Source: Rhizobium sp. Pop5 (GTDB lineage: Bacteria > Pseudomonadota > Alphaproteobacteria > Rhizobiales > Rhizobiaceae). Taken from it: DNA of 64,000 bases. Each line of letters opens with the position of its first letter. Positions within the stretch are counted from its first letter, which is position 1. A model generated the notes under the pieces. The model ran no database searches and was not told the origin of the DNA. It saw only the letters and a list, made by a program, of their open reading frames with translations. Shown here piece by piece: positions 59,127 to 64,000 of the stretch. The stretch lies in contig NZ_CP099399.1 of assembly GCF_024721175.1 (NCBI RefSeq), forward strand, positions 2,108,001 to 2,172,000, in the 5' to 3' direction. A program made the position numbers and the translations under genes.

Positions 59127-59267
59127 GTCGCTCGTTTTGGCGATCGGCCTTCGCTTGCCGCTTCCGGATTGTCTTGAAATTCGGTCCTTCGTCCATCTTG
59201 AAGAAGAAACATCGCGAAATTATCTTTTTTCGAAAGCGACTCATGGGCATCGAAAAAGGGCTAGGCG

Positions 59268-59483
59268 ATGTCGGATAAGCTGTTCAACACACGCGACGAA
59301 CCGCTCTCTTCGGCGGATCTCGACATATGTCGCCGCGTTCACGAAGCCGTCTGCACCGACCTCGATATCGAAAGATCCAGCGAGAGAGCCGACAGCATCG
59401 GCGCCCTCATCATCGAGCTCTACCGCCAGGGCGTCCACGATGAACATCAGCTTCGCTTGATGGCTGGTGGACGGCTGGCATAA
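59268..59483 (+). CDS. Small conserved rhizobial protein
   Basis: The 71-residue acidic protein starts MSDKLFNTRDEPLSSADLDI and continues CRRVHEAVCTDLDIERSSER and ALIIELYRQGVHDEHQL. Proteins of this type are frequent chromosomal hypotheticals in Rhizobium. AGGGCTAGG precedes the ATG at 59268. It is convergent with the phage gene that ends at 59517 and marks the right edge of the cargo block. Confidence 0.65.
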   Translation: MSDKLFNTRDEPLSSADLDICRRVHEAVCTDLDIERSSERADSIGALIIELYRQGVHDEHQLRLMAGGRLA

Positions 59484-59516
59484 GACGAGGCCTGAAGGGC
59501 GGGCCTCTGAACAGGT

Positions 59517-61538
59517 TCACGCCGCCTTCAATTTCTCCTTCTCGCCCTGCGCGATCCCCAGCCTGATCCGCTTTGCCATGGCGGGATAGGGATGCACGCC
59601 TTCCGGCGACACCGCCTGCCTGACGAGGCTGCCCGCCGGCAGCACCGTCGCCGCGGCCGCGAGCGTGAGGACGTTGCCGATCACGGCTGAAATCGTCGGG
59701 GAGCGCAGCAGCGTCAGGCCGTCGGCGCTGTAGATGCGAAGCGGCTGTTCGGGGGAAAAGATCGAGCCGTCGGCCACCTGGATTGAGGTATAGGTGGCGA
59801 CGCCGTCCGAGCCGGCCTGAGCGGTCAATAGGCTGGAGGGCAGATCGACTTGCCCCGGCCATTTGCCCATGCCGGCCGGTCCCTGCCAGGCGGCGAGCGT
59901 ATCGATGCTGTCGTCGCAGCAGGCTGACGTCTTCGCCAGGATGTCGTTACGCAGGCGCCATTTGTTCGAGGCATCGGTCCCGTCGGCGGGATAGCTGTTC
60001 TGCGCGGCGTATGTCTGGCTTGCCTCGGTCCTGAAATCGTCGGCGGCGGTGATCGTGCCTGTCGCCGGCGACGTGCCTCCGGCGAATGTATAGGTGAAGG
60101 TCGTCGGGCTCGTGACCGATATCGTGTAGGTCCCGTTATAGGCCGTGGGCGTAGCCCCTGCGATTGACAGGCTCTGACCCGAAACCAGATGTGCCGTCGA
60201 GGCGCAGGTCGCCGTCGCCAGCGTGCCGACGGAGGTCAGCGTGATCGAGATGGTGGCATTGGTCCGCCCGAGCGGCGGCAGCGCGACCACCTTCACACCG
60301 CTGTAGCGTGCCCGCAGCCGATTGACGAAGCCGAGATATCGCGTCGTGAAAAAGGTGGAATAGGGCGTCGTCGTATCGTTCTGCCCCATCTGGTTGAGGA
60401 TGACGGTAAACGGCCGCTTGCCGCTGTTGAAGGCAATGATCTCATCGACGATCGCCCAGCGTCGCGTGGCGATGCTGGCCCCGGAGCCGGTGAGCTCGCG
60501 GAAGGCCGCAGCACCCGGCATGCCGATCATCAGATGCGGAATCCGCCAGCCGGAGTCGAGCCATTTCCTCAGCCAGCCGAGATTGCCTCGCTGGTCTGCG
60601 GCCGCGGAAAATTCCTGCCTCGCCTCGCCGATGCTGTCGCAGGCGACGAGCGCGACCGGCCGGCCGTCCCAGTCGCCCTTGGCCACCATGAAATCCGGCC
60701 CGTAATATTGCGGCTGCGTCTGGCCGCCGTAATTCGTGTCCAGCGCCGCCGTGCTGTCCGCATCGGGCGTGTCCTTGAAGGCAACGAGCGATGCGTAATC
60801 GGCAGCCCCCCAAATGCGTTCGCCGCGGTGTTTCTGGATGCGGTAGACCGGCAGCTGCATCTGCCCGGCATCGGTATGGTAGAACAGCCAGATTTCGATA
60901 TCCGTCTCGGCGGCCACGGTTTCGGCAAGCGTCAGCGGATCGCTCCACACGCCCTGCGATTGATCGGGGATCGTGACGCCGGCCGCTCCGGCAAAGTTGC
61001 AGGCATGGAACACGCCGCCGACCCGGATCGAGAGCCCGTCGATAACGGTCGCATTGCCGGCATAAACCGTTTCCTGCGGGCTGTTGCCGCCTTCCGTGCA
61101 GGCGAAGCCGGAGAAATGGAAACGGAAGCTGTTGGTCCGGTAGGATGGCGACGACACGACGATTTTCGAACAGACATAATTGGTGCCCGCCGCTGCCGTG
61201 ACGAGCCCGCCTGACGGCATGCGGTTGCGCGTCGCGAAGAACATGTAGCGATCGGGATCGACGGGTGCTGCGCCGCTGCCGCTGACCGTCACGACCGGCA
61301 TCCCGTTATAGAGCGTGCGGCCGTCCCGGATGATCACCGCGCCGATGACGACCTGCTCGTTATAGATCACTTCATTGCCGGAGAGCACACTGACGCCGAG
61401 AACCCGCCGGCCGCCGGTAAACAGCACGCCGCTATCGGCCTCGCGGATACCCACCACACGCCGCCCATTGTGTAGCACCGTCCCGTCGGGAACGATGTGC
61501 ACACCGATCACACGCTGCTCATTGAAAATCTCGGCCAT
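59517..61538 (-). CDS. SGNH-hydrolase-like virion protein
   Basis: The 673-residue product has four short N-terminal repeats (about residues 8-83; consensus VIGVxxxxDGxxLxNGRRVVG). A jelly-roll-like segment follows, then a SGNH/GDSL hydrolase domain with S302 in LVACDSIGEAR, GMPGAAAF, ILNQMGQND and H649 in SPEGVHPYPAMAKRI. An Ig-like insert of about 70 residues (about 436-505) interrupts the hydrolase domain. It lies between the head genes and tail genes. It may be a decoration or tailspike-like esterase that trims host polysaccharide. The His is preceded by Glu rather than Asp in the E-x-x-H pattern. Confidence 0.75.
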   Translation of the reverse strand: MAEIFNEQRVIGVHIVPDGTVLHNGRRVVGIREADSGVLFTGGRRVLGVSVLSGNEVIYNEQVVIGAVIIRDGRTLYNGMPVVTVSGSGAAPVDPDRYMFFATRNRMPSGGLVTAAAGTNYVCSKIVVSSPSYRTNSFRFHFSGFACTEGGNSPQETVYAGNATVIDGLSIRVGGVFHACNFAGAAGVTIPDQSQGVWSDPLTLAETVAAETDIEIWLFYHTDAGQMQLPVYRIQKHRGERIWGAADYASLVAFKDTPDADSTAALDTNYGGQTQPQYYGPDFMVAKGDWDGRPVALVACDSIGEARQEFSAAADQRGNLGWLRKWLDSGWRIPHLMIGMPGAAAFRELTGSGASIATRRWAIVDEIIAFNSGKRPFTVILNQMGQNDTTTPYSTFFTTRYLGFVNRLRARYSGVKVVALPPLGRTNATISITLTSVGTLATATCASTAHLVSGQSLSIAGATPTAYNGTYTISVTSPTTFTYTFAGGTSPATGTITAADDFRTEASQTYAAQNSYPADGTDASNKWRLRNDILAKTSACCDDSIDTLAAWQGPAGMGKWPGQVDLPSSLLTAQAGSDGVATYTSIQVADGSIFSPEQPLRIYSADGLTLLRSPTISAVIGNVLTLAAAATVLPAGSLVRQAVSPEGVHPYPAMAKRIRLGIAQGEKEKLKAA

Positions 61539-61567
61539 CAGGATGTTTCTCGTCTGGAGTGCGGTAA

Positions 61568-61752
61568 GGAGGGCAACGCGCCCTCCCGGTTTGTCGACGA
61601 ACCCAGCTCTTCACCCTGCGTCATCCTCGGCCCTGTGCCGAGGATCTCATGCCCTACCGAGCGGAGGCAGATGCTCGGGACAAGCCCGAGCATGACGAGA
61701 GGGAAGTTGGCAGCTTTGTCGTCAGTCTGAGGGAGGGCAACGCGCCCTCCCG
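61568..61752. repeat. Paired 21-bp repeats bracketing two hairpins
   Basis: GGAGGGCAACGCGCCCTCCC occurs at 61568 and again at 61732 as direct repeats that are each self-complementary (GAGGGC/GCCCTC). Between them are two perfect 9-bp stems, ATCCTCGGC/GCCGAGGAT (61623-61645) and ATGCTCGGG/CCCGAGCAT (61671-61693). The whole unit sits in the 229-nt gap of the phage late operon and looks like an inserted chromosomal repeat. Confidence 0.7.
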
Positions 61753-61767
61753 TCAACCCTTTCCCGG

Positions 61768-62193
61768 CTACGACGCGCCAGGCACGACCCAGTCGGGCTG
61801 TTGCAGCCCGAGCGCCTCCTGGATACCATTCCCGGCCACCTTCTCGCCATCCGAGCCAGCCTCCGCCGCACGCCGCTCGATCTCGGCGGCGATCACGCCA
61901 TCGGCGTCCTTCATGTTCGCCACCAACTCCCCGGAGATCGATCTCGCCAGCGCCTTGCGTGCGGTCGCCGAGAGGCTCTGCCAGTCCTCGGGGATCTCGG
62001 CGACGACATCATCGCCCGCGCCGCCTTTCGGCTTGACGATCCTGGCGCCGCCCGCACCCCGCGGAGCAAGGCTTGCCCATTTCGGCCGCCGCTCCTCGTC
62101 GTTCCAGAGTTCATCCGGCACGACGAAGCAAGCGCCGATTTCGCGCAGCTCGCCGTCGAAATAGCCCCTTTCGTTCGCGATCACCGTCACCAT
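61768..62193 (-). CDS. Hypothetical phage structural protein
   Basis: The 141-residue product begins MVTVIANERGYFDGELREIG, ACFVVPDELWNDEERRPKWA. The linker is glycine-rich, and the C-terminus (ATARKALARSISGELVANMK) is helical. It lies 5 nt after the cement-protein gene, with GGAG upstream of its start. Small head proteins of this kind act in head completion, but the role cannot be fixed from sequence. Confidence 0.55.
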   Translation of the reverse strand: MVTVIANERGYFDGELREIGACFVVPDELWNDEERRPKWASLAPRGAGGARIVKPKGGAGDDVVAEIPEDWQSLSATARKALARSISGELVANMKDADGVIAAEIERRAAEAGSDGEKVAGNGIQEALGLQQPDWVVPGAS

Positions 62194-62198
62194 GGCGG

Positions 62199-62603
62199 TT
62201 ACTCCGTCGCCGCGACCACGCCGGCGGTGATCTTGCCCGTTGTCGGCGCCGTTCCCGTCACGTCGTAATAAAGGCGGAAGAAGCGCTCGTCGGCGTCGCG
62301 CGGCACGCTGTCGATATTGATCTTCTTGCCGAGCGCAAGGTCGGCAAGAGCAAGCAAGCCCGTCGTGCCGATCTGCTTCGGCGAAGCGAAGGCTTCGTTG
62401 TCGTCGACCTGCACCTTGACTTCGAGCGAGGTCAGGTTGTTGAACGCCTCGACCACCTGGATCGAAAGCGGGATCTTCTTACCCTTGCCGATATTGCGCA
62501 CCGTGCCGGTAGCGATCGGGCCAAGGTTGATCACATTGGTGCTCGCCGCATCGGCGGTGATCGCCTGCGCGTCGGAAAGCAGGCTCTGCTTGTCGAAAAT
62601 CAT
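62199..62603 (-). CDS. Capsid cement protein (Bbp16-like)
   Basis: The 134-residue product starts MIFDKQSLLSDAQAITADAA, STNVINLGPIATGTVRNIGK, and contains IPLSIQVVEAFNNLTSLEVK and RDADERFFRLYYDVTG. This matches the Bbp16 family of capsid-stabilising proteins first described in Bordetella phage BPP-1. GAGAGG lies before the ATG at 62603. It follows the major capsid gene by 83 nt. Confidence 0.8.
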   Translation of the reverse strand: MIFDKQSLLSDAQAITADAASTNVINLGPIATGTVRNIGKGKKIPLSIQVVEAFNNLTSLEVKVQVDDNEAFASPKQIGTTGLLALADLALGKKINIDSVPRDADERFFRLYYDVTGTAPTTGKITAGVVAATE

Positions 62604-62686
62604 CTGAGATGCCTCTCGGGTCTGGTGATGTCTTGGGAAGGTTTGCCCGGCGCCATTGGCGACGGGCATATGCCGATGAGCCGCCG

Positions 62687-63706
62687 CTAGACCGCAGCCG
62701 GCACTGCCGCCTCGGTATTGAGGATGGCGTCGGTCTCGCGGATCGGAATGCCGCGATAAGCCCGCACTTCCTTGCCCTCGACGGTCATGTGCGTCAGGCC
62801 GGTATAGTTCGGGTTGGCCGCCAGCAGGCTTCGGTCGCTCGACTGCACGTCGAGGATTTCGAGCACGTCGCGGTTCATGTAGATCGCGATGCGGCTGGCA
62901 ACACCGTCGCGGCGGCGCGACTGCAGGCGATAGTAGGCCTTGCGCATCAGCGCCCAGAGATCGACGGAGCCGGCGAGCATGTTGGACACGTCGATATTGG
63001 CGACGCGGGCATTGTAGCGCCAGTCCTTGACGAACATGCCGACATGCCAGCACCAGTAGTCTTCCTTGCGGAAATAGGGCTGGCCGCTTTCGTCGAGCAC
63101 ACGCTGCTCGCCCTTGTCCTCATGGCTGACGCCGGCCTTGGTGCCCTTGGGATAGATCAGCGAGCTCGCATGATCGCCCCAGGTGACGAACCAGATCGAG
63201 GTATTGTCGCTGCCCGTGCCGCCGCCGTTCACCACCTGGTTTGCGATGGTGCCGCGCGTGTCGGAATAGCTGGAATAGCGGGCAGAAAGTCCCTTGAACT
63301 TCTCCGGCGTCGTCTCGGTATTATGGTAGAAGATGCCGGTCGCCACCTCCTGGTTCATCGCCTCCATGAAGGGTGCTGCCGAGGTCAGCCGTTCCTTGGC
63401 CGGATCGGGTGCGAGTTTCAAGAGGCGCACGTCGACGCCGGACATGGCCTCGACGAAGCCTGTGGTGTCGTCGACCTGCTGCATGGTCGCCTTGGATTGC
63501 GGAACGCCCTGGTAGAGGCGGCCCCAGGCGACGGACGGCAGGCCGGTGCGGATCATGTGGCGGTGCGAGGCGCCCATGTTGCATTCGGTCGCGATCGCGT
63601 CGTCGAGAATGGGGTTCTGCTGGGACAACAGTTCGACAACCGAGCCCTCCGTCGAGCCCTTGTGCATGTCGATCAGTTGAGGGAAGCTATTGCCGATTGT
63701 TGCCAT
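62687..63706 (-). CDS. Major capsid protein
   Basis: The 339-residue product is the head shell protein, probably of HK97-like fold (Bbp17-like). Features are NSFPQLIDMHKGSTEGSVVE, LPSVAWGRLYQGVPQSKATM, VEAMSGVDVRLLKL, WFVTWGDHASSLIYPKG and IAIYMNRDVLEILDVQS, with VEGKEVRAYRGIPIRETDAI near the C-terminus. AAAGAG precedes the ATG at 63706. The gene lies between the scaffold and cement genes. Confidence 0.85.
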   Translation of the reverse strand: MATIGNSFPQLIDMHKGSTEGSVVELLSQQNPILDDAIATECNMGASHRHMIRTGLPSVAWGRLYQGVPQSKATMQQVDDTTGFVEAMSGVDVRLLKLAPDPAKERLTSAAPFMEAMNQEVATGIFYHNTETTPEKFKGLSARYSSYSDTRGTIANQVVNGGGTGSDNTSIWFVTWGDHASSLIYPKGTKAGVSHEDKGEQRVLDESGQPYFRKEDYWCWHVGMFVKDWRYNARVANIDVSNMLAGSVDLWALMRKAYYRLQSRRRDGVASRIAIYMNRDVLEILDVQSSDRSLLAANPNYTGLTHMTVEGKEVRAYRGIPIRETDAILNTEAAVPAAV

Positions 63707-63712
63707 GTCTCT

Positions 63713-64000
63713 TTAGCCTTTCGGTGCATCGTTCGGAAACAGAACATGCGCTGGATCGACGGGTCTGCCCGTGCCTCCGGCGCCGCCGGTGGCCGGATCG
63801 TCCTCTCTGATGAGCGCCCCGGCCTTCGCAAAAATACGAATAAGCTCCGGATGGTTGCCGCCACCACTCGCCTCCAGATATTCGCGCAGAGCCGGCGTTC
63901 CCATCGTGTTGACGAAGCGGCGGCTGTCGCGCACGGTGCCGTCCCACTTGCGCCCGCCGATCTCGGCATCGGCCTTCGCATCGTCGGCCCATTTCGAAAT
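63713..64000 (-). CDS. Phage scaffold-like protein, C-terminal part (runs off the right edge)
   Basis: The last 95 codons read SKWADDAKADAEIGGRKWDG, TVRDSRRFVNTMGTPALREY, LEASGGGNHPELIRIFAKAG and ALIREDDP, ending APKG at 63713. The FGTP/MGTP...GNHPExxRxFxKxG pattern is typical of phage head scaffold or protease-scaffold proteins. The stop is 6 nt before the major capsid start, as usual for a scaffold-capsid pair. Confidence 0.8.
   Translation of the reverse strand: MSKWADDAKADAEIGGRKWDGTVRDSRRFVNTMGTPALREYLEASGGGNHPELIRIFAKAGALIREDDPATGGAGGTGRPVDPAHVLFPNDAPKG

Larger units (their letters stand above)
36249..64000. mobile_element. Podovirus-type prophage (continues past the right edge)
   Basis: Phage functions run from the endolysin at 36249 to the scaffold gene at the window end: replication, immunity switch, holins, tail fibre, ejection proteins, tail tubular A and B, cement protein and capsid. 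The T7-like tail set and the Bbp16-like cement protein point to a BPP-1-related podovirus. Terminase, portal and integrase genes are not in the window. Neither attachment site could be identified, so the left edge near 36.2 kb is approximate. Non-phage cargo occupies 54.9-59.5 kb and perhaps 41.9-42.9 kb. Confidence 0.8.

Noticed and set aside
44428..64000. A diversity-generating retroelement, because the capsid genes resemble Bordetella phage BPP-1
   Set aside because: I found no reverse transcriptase frame and no adenine-biased template/variable repeat pair near the tail fibre in this window. It could lie outside, but nothing here supports it.

Overview
The window looks like the chromosome of a Rhizobium-type alphaproteobacterium (R. 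leguminosarum/etli group). The evidence is GC-rich coding sequence, a UvrB with long N- and C-terminal extensions, a DUF982 gene relic, many copies of RIME-like and other short palindromic repeats, and families common in rhizobia (GFA, DUF899, DUF805, SRAP). I see no tRNA, rRNA or CRISPR array.

Layout. 1-10.96 kb is ordinary chromosome: a partial DUF1800 gene, an RDD membrane protein, a methyltransferase, a divergent NmrA/LysR pair, a response regulator, a DUF899 protein, a class III nucleotide cyclase, DUF805 and GFA proteins, and a rhomboid protease. 11.1-12.8 kb carries a lipoprotein gene and an IS110-family element inserted inside a RIME-like repeat. A probable bridge (guide) RNA can be read directly in its 5' non-coding end. 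12.9-15.9 kb is uvrB, which has a REP-like palindrome translated in frame.

15.9-27.3 kb is the most remarkable part. One AT-rich, probably horizontally acquired gene on the minus strand lies convergent to uvrB. It has been cut into five pieces by IS66, IS5, IS66 and IS256 elements, and an IS3-family element sits just upstream of its start. Every insertion has a perfect target-site duplication. Removing the elements and one duplication copy each gives 2401 nt. Correcting a single 1-nt frameshift gives exactly 2400 nt, a 799-codon ORF encoding a PD-(D/E)XK nuclease (D67, E85-C-K87) fused to a NACHT NTPase (Walker A 204-211, Walker B 283-291). This is the architecture of NLR-like anti-phage defence NTPases.

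27.4-36.0 kb is chromosome again: an acetyltransferase relic and its intact relative, an SRAP/HMCES-type protein, a large secreted RTX/cadherin protein made of two ~360-residue copies, a cold-shock gene with a structured leader, and dusA. From 36.2 kb to the right edge is a podovirus-type prophage whose remaining part lies outside the window. Its left arm holds endolysin, VapE-type NTPase, CHC2/Toprim primase, and a Cro/CI-like switch with dyads. Its late operon, read leftward on the minus strand, runs scaffold, major capsid, Bbp16-like cement, SGNH virion protein, tail tubular A and B, Gp13-like, ejection proteins, tail fibre and holins.

The late operon is split at 54.9-59.5 kb by chromosomal-type cargo: a chloroperoxidase-like hydrolase, a polysaccharide pyruvyl transferase, a Wzx-like flippase and small rhizobial ORFs. 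An HtrA-like protease without a signal peptide sits between the immunity and lysis modules, bordered on one side by repeats. Tail tubular protein B carries a 1-nt frameshift, so the prophage may be defective.
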